Assembly (NCBI RefSeq): GCF_004912135.1
Contig: NZ_STGU01000003.1
Coordinates: 310,001-374,000 of the forward strand
Direction of reading: 5' to 3'
From: Rhizobium rosettiformans W3
Lineage (GTDB): Bacteria; Pseudomonadota; Alphaproteobacteria; Rhizobiales; Rhizobiaceae
Length of the DNA stretch: 64,000 nt
Shown here: in pieces, positions 1-9,429 of the stretch
Position numbering within the stretch: position 1 is the stretch's first letter
How the letters are laid out: each line of letters begins with the position of its first letter
The notes under the pieces: generated by a model
Seen by the model: only the letters and a program-made list of their open reading frames with translations
The model's database searches: none
Told to the model about the DNA's origin: nothing
Made by a program: the position numbers and the translations under genes

Positions 1-682
1 GTTCCATCGGCCATTGGCTTCTGGGCTGAAATTCTGCCGGGAGAGCACATGCGATCTTGTCGCTCAGGCAGAGAAATCGTGCCCGCTGCCAGTCCAGACT
101 CTGAGCTGTCCTGGCGTACAGCTCGGCGAGCCGCCTTGCTGTTTCGGAAGAGTAGACAAGGATTGCATCCGGCATGGGGTCGAGCCTGTCGGCCACTGCG
201 GCATCAGACAGACTTGTCGGGATCATGCGGTAACATTCTCGTAGATCGAGTGCGTATCCGGCCTTCTGCAAGGTCGCCTCGAAGTCTGAAGATCGCGGGG
301 TGCCGGTCAGGTAGACGATCGGTGCCGCCGCATCCATTCGCGAGATCAGCAGTTTGGCGAGGGAGCTGCCGTCGCCGTCTGCAATCGAGATAGCGGCGAA
401 GCCCGCAGCCTCTGCCGCCCGCGCCGTGGCGCGACCGACGGAAAAGACAGGCAGTGCGAGATAGGGTGCCTGGCGGTCCTGCGGCAGTGTCTCCAGCACC
501 CGCATCGCCTCGGCGCTGGTGACTGCCAGCGCGGAAGCCTCCGTTTCCGGCGCCTTCATGAGGGCTTCCGGCTGCTGAATTGCCTGCATCAGGGGCAGCA
601 GGACGGGCTCATGGCCACGGCGCTTGAGTTCGGCGGCGGTGCGGGCCGATGTCGGCTCAGGGCGCGTCACCAGAACGCGCAT
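1..682 (-). CDS. hemD: Uroporphyrinogen-III synthase, 3' end cut by window edge
   Basis: Reading leftward from an ATG at 680-682, the frame stays open to the window edge (about 227 codons), so the C-terminus is missing. The N-terminus reads MRVLVTRPEPTSARTAAEL, the usual HemD opening, and later segments such as YLTGTPRSSDFE also fit the family. HemD cyclises hydroxymethylbilane to uroporphyrinogen III in heme and corrin synthesis. It starts 3 nt after the hemC stop, so the two are probably co-transcribed and translationally coupled. HemD is poorly conserved; the call rests on the N-terminus plus linkage to hemC. Confidence 0.88.
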   Translation of the reverse strand, partial: MRVLVTRPEPTSARTAAELKRRGHEPVLLPLMQAIQQPEALMKAPETEASALAVTSAEAMRVLETLPQDRQAPYLALPVFSVGRATARAAEAAGFAAISIADGDGSSLAKLLISRMDAAAPIVYLTGTPRSSDFEATLQKAGYALDLRECYRMIPTSLSDAAVADRLDPMPDAILVYSSETARRLAELYARTAQSLDWQRARFLCLSDKIACALPAEFQPRSQWPME

Positions 683-685
683 GGT

Positions 686-1615
686 TCAATTCCAGCTGTC
701 GAAAAAGTCGCTGCCGGCCTTGCTGCGGATCGTCCCGCCCGCGGTGGCGCCAAGGATGGCGGCATCGGTGCGGCTTCCGTCGATCTCGACATCGTGCCAG
801 CGGCTGCCATCGGGCGTGAGGATCATGCCTGCAAAGCGGAGGGCGTCTCCGTCCACGGTGGCATGGCCTGCAATCGGGGTGCGGCAGGAACCGTCAAGCG
901 CGCCCAGAAAGGCACGTTCGCAGCTGACGGCATCGAAGGTGTCGCGATCGTTGATCGGATCGAGCAGGTCATTGACCCTGGTGTCGCCGATGCGGCTCTC
1001 GATGCAGATCGCGCCCTGGGCTGGTGCCGGTGGGAACTCGCTCGGGTCGAGCAGCTCCGTGGGGATTTCCGGCTTGCCGAGCCGCTTCAGGCCGGCGAAG
1101 GCAAGGAGCGTGGCATCCACTTCGCCCTCGGTGAGCTTGCGCAGCCGGGTGTCAACGAGACCGCGAAAGGTGATGACCTTGATATCAGGGCGCATGCGGC
1201 GGATGAGAGCCTGGCGACGCAGCGAGGAGGAGCCGACGGTCGCGCCGTGCGGTAGATCTTTCAATGTCGGCGCGGTGCGCCCGACGACGGCGTCACGGAC
1301 ATCTTCACGCGGCAGGTAGGCAGAAAGGAAAAGCCCTTCCGGGAGTTTCGTCGGCATGTCCTTGGAAGAATGCACGGCGAAATCGAGGTCGCCCGAGAGC
1401 AGCTGTTCTTCCAGCTCCTCAGTGAACAGCCCCTTACCGCCGATCTCTGACAGAGCGCGGTCGGTGATACGGTCGCCCTTGGTGGACAGCACCACGATCT
1501 CGAACATGTCCTCCGGCAGATCATGGGCGATCATCAGCCGGGCACGTGTCTCCGAAGCCTGGGCGAGAGCGAGCGGGCTGCCGCGTGTGCCGATGCGAAA
1601 AGGTTTTGTTTGCAT
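686..1615 (-). CDS. hemC: Hydroxymethylbilane synthase (porphobilinogen deaminase)
   Basis: A 309-residue protein opening [19 protein letters not shown], the classic HemC N-terminus. It polymerises four porphobilinogens to hydroxymethylbilane, the substrate of HemD encoded next. The dipyrromethane-cofactor cysteine is in [11 protein letters not shown] at about residue 244, matching the family. The frame is open to 1672, but the start at 1613-1615 gives the normal length and leaves a 73-bp divergent promoter region before tsaD; the longer version would leave about 16 bp. Cytoplasmic. Confidence 0.96.
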   Translation of the reverse strand: MQTKPFRIGTRGSPLALAQASETRARLMIAHDLPEDMFEIVVLSTKGDRITDRALSEIGGKGLFTEELEEQLLSGDLDFAVHSSKDMPTKLPEGLFLSAYLPREDVRDAVVGRTAPTLKDLPHGATVGSSSLRRQALIRRMRPDIKVITFRGLVDTRLRKLTEGEVDATLLAFAGLKRLGKPEIPTELLDPSEFPPAPAQGAICIESRIGDTRVNDLLDPINDRDTFDAVSCERAFLGALDGSCRTPIAGHATVDGDALRFAGMILTPDGSRWHDVEIDGSRTDAAILGATAGGTIRSKAGSDFFDSWN

Positions 1616-1688
1616 CCGAACTTGTCCGTTGTTACCGACAGGTTTCGTAGACCGGTTTCTCGGTGACCGCAATCAATGAACAGGTTCC

Positions 1689-2783
1689 ATGACATCCAAA
1701 CTGCGCATCCTCGGCATCGAAACGAGCTGTGACGAGACGGCTGCGGCTGTCGTCACGCGGCTTGCAGACGGCTCGGCTGTCACGGAAGCGGATGTCGTCC
1801 TGAGCCAGCTCGACGAGCACAGCGCCTATGGCGGCGTGGTGCCGGAGATTGCGGCGCGCGCCCATGTGGATGCGCTGGATACACTCATCGAAGAGGCGCT
1901 GACCCGCGCCGGCATAACGCTGGCCGAGGTCGATGCCATCGCCGCCACCTCGGGCCCCGGACTGATCGGCGGCCTGCTCGTAGGCCTGATGACCGGCAAG
2001 GCCATCGCCCAGGCCACGGGCAAACCGCTCTACGCCGTCAACCATCTCGAAGGCCATGCGCTGACAGCGCGGCTGACCGACGGTGTTGCCTTTCCCTATC
2101 TAATGCTGCTCGTTTCGGGCGGCCACACGCAGCTCGTTCTGGTCAAGGGCGTCGGAGACTACGAGCGCTGGGGTACGACGATCGATGATGCGCTGGGCGA
2201 AGCCTTTGACAAGACCGCCAAGCTGCTTGGGCTGCCCTATCCCGGTGGTCCCGCCGTCGAGCGGGCAGCGGCCACGGGCAATCCCAAACGCTTCGCTTTC
2301 CCCCGTCCGCTGGTCGGCGAGGCGCGCCTCGACTTTTCGTTTTCGGGCTTGAAAACCGCTGTGCGCCAGGCCGCTGAAGGGATCGCGCCTGTCACCGATC
2401 AGGACATCGCCGATATCTGCGCCTCCTTCCAGCATGCCATCTCGCGCACGCTGAAGGATCGCATCGGCCGAGGGCTCCAGCGGTTCAAGCAAACCTATCC
2501 CGATGTCGCCGAGCCTGCGCTGGTCGTGGCCGGTGGTGTCGCGGCGAACAAGGAAGTGCGCCAGACGCTGAATACACTCTGCGCCGAGCATGGTTTCCGC
2601 TTTGTCGCGCCGCCGCACCATCTGTGCACCGACAATGCCGTGATGATTGCCTGGGCGGGCTTGGAGCGCATGGCGCTCGGCATGCCCTCGGATGATCTCA
2701 CTGTCGCGCCGAGATCGCGCTGGCCGCTGGACCAGGATGCCAAGGCGCTTCTCGCCTATGGCAAGCGAGGAGCCAAGGCATGA
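1689..2783 (+). CDS. tsaD: tRNA N6-adenosine threonylcarbamoyltransferase
   Basis: A 364-residue Kae1/TsaD-family protein that transfers threonylcarbamoyl to A37 of ANN-decoding tRNAs, with TsaB and TsaE encoded elsewhere. Seen motifs: [14 protein letters not shown] at the N-terminus, [13 protein letters not shown], the metal-binding HLEGH, and [12 protein letters not shown]. Length is normal for Rhizobiaceae. It is first in a tight operon with gpsA, yciI, an EVE gene and a methyltransferase; its last codons overlap the gpsA start by 4 bp (ATGA). Confidence 0.97.
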   Translation: MTSKLRILGIETSCDETAAAVVTRLADGSAVTEADVVLSQLDEHSAYGGVVPEIAARAHVDALDTLIEEALTRAGITLAEVDAIAATSGPGLIGGLLVGLMTGKAIAQATGKPLYAVNHLEGHALTARLTDGVAFPYLMLLVSGGHTQLVLVKGVGDYERWGTTIDDALGEAFDKTAKLLGLPYPGGPAVERAAATGNPKRFAFPRPLVGEARLDFSFSGLKTAVRQAAEGIAPVTDQDIADICASFQHAISRTLKDRIGRGLQRFKQTYPDVAEPALVVAGGVAANKEVRQTLNTLCAEHGFRFVAPPHHLCTDNAVMIAWAGLERMALGMPSDDLTVAPRSRWPLDQDAKALLAYGKRGAKA

Positions 2784-3769
2784 GCGGGCTGCAGCGTATC
2801 GCCGTCATCGGTGCCGGTGCCTTCGGCACGGCACTGGCCGCCGTTATGGCGCAGACCGGCAAGGTCGCCGTTGTGCTCATCGGTCGCGATGCGTCCGTTA
2901 TGGCAGATCTTGCTGCGAGCCGCGTGCATGAGGCTGCGTTGCCGGGTATCCGGCTTCCGGACACACTCGCCTTCTCCTCACGACCCGAAGATCTCAGGGA
3001 TCAGGATATCGTGCTGTTCGCCATGCCGTCCCAGGCCCAGATTGCGGCAGCGGAAACCTATGGGCCGCATCTGAAGCCGGGCGCGCCCATCGTCATCTGC
3101 GCCAAGGGCATCGAGAAGCAGAGCTCGCGGCTCCTCACCGATGTGCTGGAAAGCGCACTGCCCGGGCATCCGATCGCCATGCTGTCGGGTCCCGGTTTCG
3201 CTGCCGACATTGCCAAGGGCCTGCCGACGGCCATGGCGATCGCGGCCAAAGACCTGCCGCTGGCCGAACAGCTTGCCAAGGCCATTTCGGGCCAGACCTT
3301 CCGGCTTTATGCCTCCGACGACCGGATCGGCGTGCAGCTCGGCGGCGCGCTCAAGAATGTGCTCGCGATCGCCTGCGGCATCGTCGAAGGCATGGGCCTT
3401 GGCGATTCGGCTCGGGCGGCGCTGATTGCCCGCGGGCTTGCCGAGATGTCTCGGCTTGTGGATGCGATGGGCGGACGCGGCGACACGGTGCGGGGTTTGT
3501 CGGGTCTCGGAGACCTTGTCCTGACAGCCACCAGTCATCAGTCGCGCAACCTGCGTTTCGGCATTGCTCTGGGTAAAGGTGAGCCCATCGCTGCCCAGCA
3601 TGGCGCGCTCGTCGAAGGTGCCTTCGCCGCCGCCGTTGCCGCGCGGCTTGCCGAGGGTCGCCAGATCGAGATGCCGATCACGCAAGCCGTTGCCGCGATC
3701 ATCGATGGCAGGCTGGACATCCCGACCGCCATCACGCAACTGATGTCACGACCGATCACCACCGAATAA
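2780..3769 (+). CDS. gpsA: Glycerol-3-phosphate dehydrogenase [NAD(P)+]
   Basis: A 329-residue enzyme reducing dihydroxyacetone phosphate to sn-glycerol-3-phosphate for phospholipid synthesis. The N-terminal Rossmann motif is [10 protein letters not shown] and the catalytic lysine lies in [13 protein letters not shown]. The segment [14 protein letters not shown] is also characteristic. The start overlaps the tsaD stop (ATGA), implying translational coupling; the tsaD-gpsA pairing is common in alphaproteobacteria. Confidence 0.97.
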   Translation: MSGLQRIAVIGAGAFGTALAAVMAQTGKVAVVLIGRDASVMADLAASRVHEAALPGIRLPDTLAFSSRPEDLRDQDIVLFAMPSQAQIAAAETYGPHLKPGAPIVICAKGIEKQSSRLLTDVLESALPGHPIAMLSGPGFAADIAKGLPTAMAIAAKDLPLAEQLAKAISGQTFRLYASDDRIGVQLGGALKNVLAIACGIVEGMGLGDSARAALIARGLAEMSRLVDAMGGRGDTVRGLSGLGDLVLTATSHQSRNLRFGIALGKGEPIAAQHGALVEGAFAAAVAARLAEGRQIEMPITQAVAAIIDGRLDIPTAITQLMSRPITTE

Positions 3770-3791
3770 GAGATCCCCTAGGAGACAAGAG

Positions 3792-4085
3792 ATGCTGTTT
3801 GCCGTCATCTGCGCCGACAAGCCCGGACACCTGAACCTTCGGATGGAAACGCGTCCGCCGCATGTCGAATGGCTGAACGGGCTGAACGCTGCCGGGCAGC
3901 TGAAGATCGCCGGTCCGTTTCTCGATGCCGACGGCAAGCCCTGCGGCTCGATGCTGATCATCGCGGCCGACGACATCGAGGCTGCGAAAGCGCTCGCCGC
4001 ACAGGACCCCTATGCCAAGGCGGGCCTGTTCGAGACGGTCGAGATCAAGCCCTATAACTGGGTATTCAACAATCCCGAGGCGTAA
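3792..4085 (+). CDS. YciI-like protein
   Basis: A 97-residue single-domain protein of the YCII fold (ferredoxin-like). It opens MLFAVICADKPGH; the RPPHVEWL and DPYAKAGLFE segments contain the conserved His and Asp positions of the family. Biochemical role is unknown; some relatives have dehalogenase- or muconolactone-isomerase-like folds. It lies 22 nt after gpsA and 5 nt before the EVE gene, so it belongs to the tsaD operon. A ribosome-binding site (AGGAGA) precedes the ATG. Confidence 0.9.
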   Translation: MLFAVICADKPGHLNLRMETRPPHVEWLNGLNAAGQLKIAGPFLDADGKPCGSMLIIAADDIEAAKALAAQDPYAKAGLFETVEIKPYNWVFNNPEA

Positions 4086-4090
4086 AGACG

Positions 4091-4522
4091 ATGGCATTCT
4101 GGCTCTACAAGTCCGAACCCTTCAAGTGGTCCTGGGAAATGCAGAAGGCCAAGGGCGAGGTCGGCGAAGAATGGACCGGCGTGCGCAACTATCTCGCGCG
4201 TAACAACATGCGGGCGATGAAGATCGGCGACAAGGGCTTCTTCTACCACTCGAACGAGGGGCTGGAAGTGGTCGGGATCGTCGAGGTCTGCGCGCTGTCG
4301 CATCCGGATTCGACCGCCGAGGGCGATGCCCGCTGGGACTGTGTCGACATCCGCGCCGTCTGTGACATGCCGAAGCCGGTCAGCCTCAAGGACATCAAGG
4401 CGAATGAAAAGCTCGCCAAGATGTCGCTGGTCACGTCGATGCGGCTCTCCGTCCAGCCGGTGACCGAAGACGAGTATTTCGAGGTCTGCCGCATGGGCGG
4501 GCTCGACAATCCGCCCGTCTGA
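4091..4522 (+). CDS. EVE domain protein (THYN1-like)
   Basis: A 143-residue single EVE domain, opening MAFWLYKSEPFKWSW, with VRNYLARNNMRAMKIGDKGFFYHS close to the human THYN1 / bacterial EVE pattern. EVE is a PUA-like fold believed to bind modified bases in DNA or RNA. No fused nuclease or helicase is present, so this is the housekeeping stand-alone form and not a restriction specificity module. It sits 5 nt after yciI and 6 nt before the methyltransferase gene. Confidence 0.92.
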   Translation: MAFWLYKSEPFKWSWEMQKAKGEVGEEWTGVRNYLARNNMRAMKIGDKGFFYHSNEGLEVVGIVEVCALSHPDSTAEGDARWDCVDIRAVCDMPKPVSLKDIKANEKLAKMSLVTSMRLSVQPVTEDEYFEVCRMGGLDNPPV

Positions 4523-4528
4523 CCGACC

Positions 4529-5176
4529 GTGAAGACCGACCCCGAGCGCTTCATACTCGAGAATACCAGCGTGCTCTCGCCGCCGCATGTGCCGGAGATC
4601 CGGCTGCATCTTGCGAGCGAAGTGCATGATCTCTGGCTGAAGACGGAGGAGGATCTGGAGGAGATCGGTTTGCCGCCGCCTTTCTGGGCCTTTGCCTGGG
4701 CGGGTGGGCAGGGGCTCGCCCGCTACATCCTCGATCATCCCGAGACGGTGGAGGGCAAGCGGGTGCTGGATTTCGCCAGCGGATCCGGTCTCGTTGCCAT
4801 CGCTGCGGCGAAAGCCGGGGCGGTGGAGGTGCTGGCAGCCGATATCGATCCCTGGGCTCGAACGGCGGTGCGGCTGAATGCCGCTCTCAACGATGCCGAT
4901 CTGGCTTTTACCGATGACGACCTGATCGGCCGGTCCGTCGACTTCGACGTGGTTCTCGCCGGTGACGTTTTCTATGACAGCGACTTCGCGCGAGCTCTGG
5001 TCGAGTGGTTCGTGAACCTGGCGGAAAGCGGCTGTCTCGTTCTGGTGGGAGATCCTGGGCGGAGCTATCGTCCGACCGCACATCTCGATCCGCTGGCGAC
5101 TTACGAGGTGCCCGTGACGCGGGCGCTGGAAGACAGCGAAGTGAAGAAGACGACGGTCTGGAAATTCCGTCAGTAA
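4529..5176 (+). CDS. METTL20/ETFB-KMT-like protein methyltransferase
   Basis: A 215-residue class I SAM-dependent methyltransferase starting at GTG, 6 nt after the EVE gene. The SAM motif is VLDFASGSGLVAIAAAKAG, followed by an acidic loop (AADIDPWA) and a post-II motif DVVLAGDVFYD. DVFYD plus the PPPFWAFAWAGGQGLARY segment is typical of the METTL20 family, whose mammalian member methylates the beta subunit of electron-transfer flavoprotein; an Agrobacterium homologue has been reported with the same activity. Substrate here is inferred from family. It converges on the next gene with a 7-bp tail overlap. Confidence 0.75.
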   Translation: MKTDPERFILENTSVLSPPHVPEIRLHLASEVHDLWLKTEEDLEEIGLPPPFWAFAWAGGQGLARYILDHPETVEGKRVLDFASGSGLVAIAAAKAGAVEVLAADIDPWARTAVRLNAALNDADLAFTDDDLIGRSVDFDVVLAGDVFYDSDFARALVEWFVNLAESGCLVLVGDPGRSYRPTAHLDPLATYEVPVTRALEDSEVKKTTVWKFRQ

Positions 5177-5532
5177 TCGGGTCGGATCACGCAGACACCG
5201 GCTTCGAACGAGCAGGCCTCGTCCTGGTTTTCTGCTGAAACTTCAATGATTTTCGCCTTCGGCGCGCGATTGTCGATGACCTGAGGCGCAACCCTTCCGT
5301 CGACGGCAATGAAGACGCCATTGCCCTTGATTCGCAAGGCCGAAATACCACCGCTGAAGGTGCCGATCCCGGGGACAACGGAAGGTAGCCCATCGGTGCC
5401 GACGATGGTCTGGGTGCGTCCGTGATGGTGATGGCGCTCGTATCGGTGATGCCTGTCTCCTGCCTCGGCGAGGGTTGCCGAGGAGGCCAGAAGGAGGGTC
5501 GCTGCTGTTGCGACAAGACGATACTTTAGCAT
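5170..5532 (-). CDS. Small secreted His-rich protein of unknown function
   Basis: A 120-residue protein with a clear signal peptide (MLKYRLVATAATLLLASSA, cleavage probably near AEA-GD), then a histidine cluster (HHRYERHHHH) at about residues 28-37. The rest is a short beta-rich region with two cysteines near the C-terminus (CSFEAGVC), which could form a disulfide in the periplasm. The ATG at 5530-5532 is chosen because GGAGG lies 7 nt upstream; a longer frame to 5559 lacks one. No family recognised. The His cluster suggests metal binding, an inference only. Confidence 0.75.
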   Translation of the reverse strand: MLKYRLVATAATLLLASSATLAEAGDRHHRYERHHHHGRTQTIVGTDGLPSVVPGIGTFSGGISALRIKGNGVFIAVDGRVAPQVIDNRAPKAKIIEVSAENQDEACSFEAGVCVIRPDY

Positions 5533-5552
5533 GGGGCACCTCCGGAACGCGG

Positions 5553-5568
5553 TTAACAAATCGTTAAC
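5553..5568. promoter_or_regulatory. CtrA-type box (TTAA-N7-TTAAC)
   Basis: TTAA at 5553-5556 and TTAAC at 5564-5568 are separated by seven bases (CAAATCG). The match is perfect in both orientations because each half is a GTTAAC palindrome. This is the consensus for CtrA, the alphaproteobacterial cell-cycle response regulator. It lies about 20 bp upstream of the small secreted-protein gene (ATG at 5532) and about 250 bp from sdhC, so the former is the likelier target. Confidence 0.55.
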
Positions 5569-5818
5569 GCAGCATGCCGCAAGTGGTTGCTAAAGTCATC
5601 CATATCAACGCTTTTTTCGTAACGGGAACTGCGGTTCGGCGTGACGCTAAAGGTCTGTTCACGCGAATCGATTAAATTGAAATCGTCAAGCGAATGTGCT
5701 TGTCGTCCGGGAGTTCGAGGATTAAACGTCCCCCTGATGCAATGCACCAGAACGCTATGACGCATTGCGAACAAGATGTCCGTATGATCGGACCGCATCG
5801 AGACGCCGCGAGGTTTAG

Positions 5819-6214
5819 ATGGCGAATGTGACAAAAAACCGGCCCCTGTCGCCGCACCTGCAAATCTACAAGCCTATTCCCACCATGGTCATGTCGATCC
5901 TGCACCGCATCACTGGCGGCGCGCTCTATTTCGGCACGATCCTGGTCGCGTGGTGGCTGGTGGCCGCTTCGACGGGTGCCGATTACTTCGAGTGGGTCAA
6001 CTGGTTCATGGGAACCATCATCGGCCGGCTGATCCTGCTCGGCTACACCTGGGCGCTGATCCATCACATGCTGGGCGGCCTGCGCCATCTGATGTGGGAT
6101 GTCGGCTACGGCTTCGAGAAGCATTTCTCCACGAAGCTCGCCAAGGCGAACATCGTCGCATCCGTCGTCCTGACGATCCTCGTCTGGGTCGTTGCCTATA
6201 TCATTCGCACCTGA
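5819..6214 (+). CDS. sdhC: Succinate dehydrogenase cytochrome b556 subunit
   Basis: A 131-residue membrane anchor of complex II. It opens [19 protein letters not shown], and [10 protein letters not shown] is the SdhC signature. Three hydrophobic helices follow at roughly residues 30-50, 65-90 and 105-130; the histidine-rich [13 protein letters not shown] at the end of helix 2 supplies the heme ligand region. First gene of sdhCDAB; 11 nt separate it from sdhD. The 286 bp upstream carries its promoter, which I could not place confidently. Confidence 0.96.
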   Translation: MANVTKNRPLSPHLQIYKPIPTMVMSILHRITGGALYFGTILVAWWLVAASTGADYFEWVNWFMGTIIGRLILLGYTWALIHHMLGGLRHLMWDVGYGFEKHFSTKLAKANIVASVVLTILVWVVAYIIRT

Positions 6215-6225
6215 GGCACCATTTC

Positions 6226-6606
6226 ATGGATATGCGCACTCCGCTCGGCAAGGTCCGCGGTCTCGGCTCGGCCAAGGAAGGCACCGAGCATTTCTGGCGT
6301 CAGCGTCTGACGGCCGTCTCGAACATTCCGCTCATTCTCTTCTTCGTCGGCTTCCTGGTGATGTACAACGGCGCTCCCTATGCGGAAGTGGTTGGCGCAT
6401 TGTCGCACCCGCTCGTTGCCGTCGTCATGGGACTGGTCGTGCTTTCGGCCCTGATCCATATGAAGCTCGGCATGCAGGTGATCATTGAGGACTATGTCCA
6501 TGCGGAGATCGTCAAGGTTCTGCTTCTGATGCTGAACACGTTCTTCGCGATCCTGATCGGTGGTCTCTGTCTTTTCGCCATCTTGAAGATCGCATTCGTA
6601 GGGTAA
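6226..6606 (+). CDS. sdhD: Succinate dehydrogenase membrane anchor subunit
   Basis: A 126-residue second membrane anchor with three predicted helices. It opens [19 protein letters not shown], as in rhizobial SdhD, and contains [15 protein letters not shown], which bears heme/quinone-site residues. The frame is open far upstream inside sdhC, but the ATG at 6226 follows the sdhC stop by 11 nt and restores the expected length. With SdhC it binds heme b and the quinone. Confidence 0.95.
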   Translation: MDMRTPLGKVRGLGSAKEGTEHFWRQRLTAVSNIPLILFFVGFLVMYNGAPYAEVVGALSHPLVAVVMGLVVLSALIHMKLGMQVIIEDYVHAEIVKVLLLMLNTFFAILIGGLCLFAILKIAFVG

Positions 6607-6612
6607 ATCAAC

Positions 6613-8454
6613 ATGGCAACCATTCACAACTTCGCCCAGACCGGCAAAGCCTACACCTATGTTGACCATTCCTATGACGTGGTGGTCGTCGGCGCTGGTG
6701 GTGCCGGTCTGCGCGCCACGCTCGGCATGGCCGAACAGGGCTTCAAGACGGCTTGCATCACCAAGGTCTTCCCGACCCGTTCGCACACGGTCGCGGCACA
6801 GGGCGGTATCGCCGCCTCGCTCAACAACATGACGCCGGACTGCTGGCAGTGGCACCTTTACGATACCGTCAAGGGTTCCGACTGGCTCGGCGATGTCGAC
6901 GCCATGCAGTATCTCGCCATGGAAGCGCCGAAGGCGGTCTATGAGCTCGAGCATTACGGCGTGCCCTTCTCGCGTAACGAAGAAGGCAAGATCTATCAGC
7001 GTCCGTTCGGCGGCCACATGCAGAACTACGGCGAAGGCCCGCCGGTGCAGCGCACCTGCGCTGCCGCCGACCGTACCGGCCACGCCATCCTGCACACGCT
7101 TTATGGCCAGTCGCTGCGCAACAATGCCGAATTCTTCATCGAGTATTTCGCGCTCGACCTGATCATGTCGGAAGACGGTCGCTGCACGGGTGTCGTTGCC
7201 TGGAACCTCGATGACGGCACGATCCATCGCTTCACCGCCAAGATGGTGGTTCTGGCGACCGGTGGCTATGGCCGCGCCTATTTCTCGGCCACCTCGGCGC
7301 ACACCTGCACCGGTGACGGCGGCGGCATGATTGCCCGTGCCGGCCTTCCCCTGCAGGACATGGAATTCGTGCAGTTCCACCCGACGGGCATCTACGGCGC
7401 CGGCTGTCTGATCACCGAAGGTGCGCGCGGCGAAGGCGGTTATCTCGTCAACTCCGAAGGCGAGCGCTTCATGGAGCGTTACGCGCCGTCGGCGAAGGAC
7501 CTTGCCTCGCGTGACGTCGTCTCGCGCTGCATGACGATGGAAATCCGTGAAGGCCGCGGCGTCGGCAAGAACAAGGACCACATCTTCCTGCATCTCGACC
7601 ACCTCGATCCGGCGGTCCTGCACGAGCGCCTGCCTGGCATCTCGGAATCGGCGAAGATCTTTGCTGGCGTTGATGTCACCCGCGAGCCGATCCCGGTTCT
7701 GCCGACGGTTCACTACAACATGGGCGGCATTCCGACCAATTACTGGGGCGAAGTGCTGAATGCCGATTCCAGCAACCCGGAACGCATCATCCCGGGTCTG
7801 ATGGCCGTCGGCGAAGCCGGTTGCGCATCCGTTCATGGCGCAAACCGTCTCGGCTCCAACTCGCTGATCGACCTCGTGGTCTTCGGTCGCGCCGCTGCGA
7901 TCCGGGCTGCCGAAGTCATCAACAAGGCCGAGCCGATCCCGGCGCTCAACGTCCAGGCCTGCGACGCCATCATGGCCCGCTTCGACAAGACGCGTCATGC
8001 CTCTGGCCAGACCCCGACTGCCGTGCTGCGCGACAAGATGCAGCGCGCCATGCAGGAAGACGCAGCCGTTTTCCGTACGCAGGAATCGCTGGAAAGCGGT
8101 TGCCAGCGTCTGTCGGCGATCTGGAAGGAACTGCCCGACATCAAGGTCACCGACCGCTCGATGATCTGGAATTCCGATCTGGTCGAAACGCTCGAGTTGC
8201 ACAACCTGATGGCCAATGCGATCACCACGGTCTATGGCGCCGAGGCCCGCAAGGAAAGCCGCGGCGCGCATGCCCGCGAAGACTACAAGGACGGCCCGAT
8301 GGGCGGTCGCGACGATGCCAACTGGCGCAAGCACACGCTGGCCTGGGTATCGGAAGAGGGCGACGTCAAGCTCGACTACCGTCCTGTTCATACCGAGCTC
8401 ATCGCCGACGGGATCGATCCGAAGAAGATCGAGCCCAAGGCTCGCGTCTACTGA
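6613..8454 (+). CDS. sdhA: Succinate dehydrogenase flavoprotein subunit
   Basis: A 613-residue flavoprotein that oxidises succinate to fumarate. The FAD-binding motif [15 protein letters not shown] is near residue 25 and the covalent-FAD histidine is in [11 protein letters not shown] near residue 60. Active-site segments include [21 protein letters not shown] and [19 protein letters not shown]. The C-terminus KIEPKARVY is the usual SdhA end. Sixth nucleotide after sdhD; 15 nt before sdhB. Length is standard. Confidence 0.98.
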   Translation: MATIHNFAQTGKAYTYVDHSYDVVVVGAGGAGLRATLGMAEQGFKTACITKVFPTRSHTVAAQGGIAASLNNMTPDCWQWHLYDTVKGSDWLGDVDAMQYLAMEAPKAVYELEHYGVPFSRNEEGKIYQRPFGGHMQNYGEGPPVQRTCAAADRTGHAILHTLYGQSLRNNAEFFIEYFALDLIMSEDGRCTGVVAWNLDDGTIHRFTAKMVVLATGGYGRAYFSATSAHTCTGDGGGMIARAGLPLQDMEFVQFHPTGIYGAGCLITEGARGEGGYLVNSEGERFMERYAPSAKDLASRDVVSRCMTMEIREGRGVGKNKDHIFLHLDHLDPAVLHERLPGISESAKIFAGVDVTREPIPVLPTVHYNMGGIPTNYWGEVLNADSSNPERIIPGLMAVGEAGCASVHGANRLGSNSLIDLVVFGRAAAIRAAEVINKAEPIPALNVQACDAIMARFDKTRHASGQTPTAVLRDKMQRAMQEDAAVFRTQESLESGCQRLSAIWKELPDIKVTDRSMIWNSDLVETLELHNLMANAITTVYGAEARKESRGAHAREDYKDGPMGGRDDANWRKHTLAWVSEEGDVKLDYRPVHTELIADGIDPKKIEPKARVY

Positions 8455-8469
8455 TTTGAGGAACTCATC

Positions 8470-9249
8470 ATGGTAGAACTCGCTCTCCCCAAGAATTCCC
8501 AGGTCACGGAAGGCAAGGTCTGGCCGAAGCCGGCCGGTGCCAAGAATGTGCGCGAATACCGGATCTATCGCTGGAATCCGGATGATGGTGCCAATCCGCG
8601 CATCGACACCTACTACATCGATGTCGATGATTGCGGTCCGATGGTTCTCGATGGACTTCTCTACATCAAGAACAATATCGACCCGACGCTGACGCTGCGC
8701 CGTTCCTGTCGCGAAGGAATCTGCGGTTCCTGCGCGATGAACATCGACGGCACGAACACGCTCGCCTGCACCAAGGGCATGGACGAGATCAATGGCACCG
8801 TGAAGGTCTATCCGCTGCCGCATATGCCGGTGGTGAAGGACCTCGTGCCTGACCTCACCAACTTCTACGCCCAGCACCGCTCGATCGAGCCCTGGCTGAA
8901 GACGGTTTCGCCGACGCCGGCCAAGGAATGGAAGCAGAGCCACGAGGATCGTCAGAAGCTCGACGGTCTCTATGAGTGCATTCTCTGCGCCTGCTGCTCG
9001 ACATCCTGTCCGAGCTACTGGTGGAACGGCGACCGTTACCTCGGTCCTGCTGTCCTCCTGCAGGCCTATCGCTGGCTCATCGATTCCAGAGATGAAGCGA
9101 CCGGTGAACGTCTCGACAATCTCGAGGATCCGTTCCGTCTTTATCGCTGCCACACGATCATGAACTGCGCACAGGCCTGCCCGAAGGGTCTGAACCCGGC
9201 CAAGGCGATTGCCGAGATCAAGAAGATGATGGTCGAGCGTCGCGCCTGA
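8470..9249 (+). CDS. sdhB: Succinate dehydrogenase iron-sulfur subunit
   Basis: A 259-residue iron-sulfur protein linking the SdhA flavin to the quinone. The 2Fe-2S cluster site is [16 protein letters not shown] with a later Cys in TLACTK; the 4Fe-4S and 3Fe-4S sites are [16 protein letters not shown] and [17 protein letters not shown]. It is the last gene of sdhCDAB and is followed 24 nt later by a strong intrinsic terminator. Confidence 0.98.
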   Translation: MVELALPKNSQVTEGKVWPKPAGAKNVREYRIYRWNPDDGANPRIDTYYIDVDDCGPMVLDGLLYIKNNIDPTLTLRRSCREGICGSCAMNIDGTNTLACTKGMDEINGTVKVYPLPHMPVVKDLVPDLTNFYAQHRSIEPWLKTVSPTPAKEWKQSHEDRQKLDGLYECILCACCSTSCPSYWWNGDRYLGPAVLLQAYRWLIDSRDEATGERLDNLEDPFRLYRCHTIMNCAQACPKGLNPAKAIAEIKKMMVERRA

Positions 9250-9272
9250 GCCACATCGTCACAAGATTGCGA

Positions 9273-9307
9273 GGCCGCCCGGGAACAGTTTCGGGCGGCC
9301 TTAATTT
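9273..9307 (+). terminator. Intrinsic terminator of the sdh operon
   Basis: A perfect 9-bp GC-rich stem (GGCCGCCCG at 9273-9281 with CGGGCGGCC at 9292-9300), a 10-nt loop, and a T-rich run TTAATTT. It lies just after the sdhB stop. Confidence 0.85.
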
Positions 9308-9429
9308 ATCCTTATAGTGCCGGCTATCGATCGAACGTGATATGGAACTTGATTAACCATATTCGCGTAACATATTTCTAACCCAGTTGTACGGCAGGTT
9401 GCGGCGCAGGTCGCGAGAGCGGGAGTATA

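Noticed and set aside
14..393. Short plus-strand frames at the left edge
   Set aside because: They overlap the antisense hemD frame, which carries recognisable HemD sequence and continues off the edge.
4091..4522. EVE protein as part of an anti-phage restriction system
   Set aside because: It is a stand-alone domain in a housekeeping operon, with no nuclease, helicase or methylation-dependent restriction partner nearby.
6196..9153. A 985-codon open frame antisense to sdhD-sdhA-sdhB
   Set aside because: Same cause: codon-bias shadow of sdh genes, no domain and no ribosome-binding site logic.
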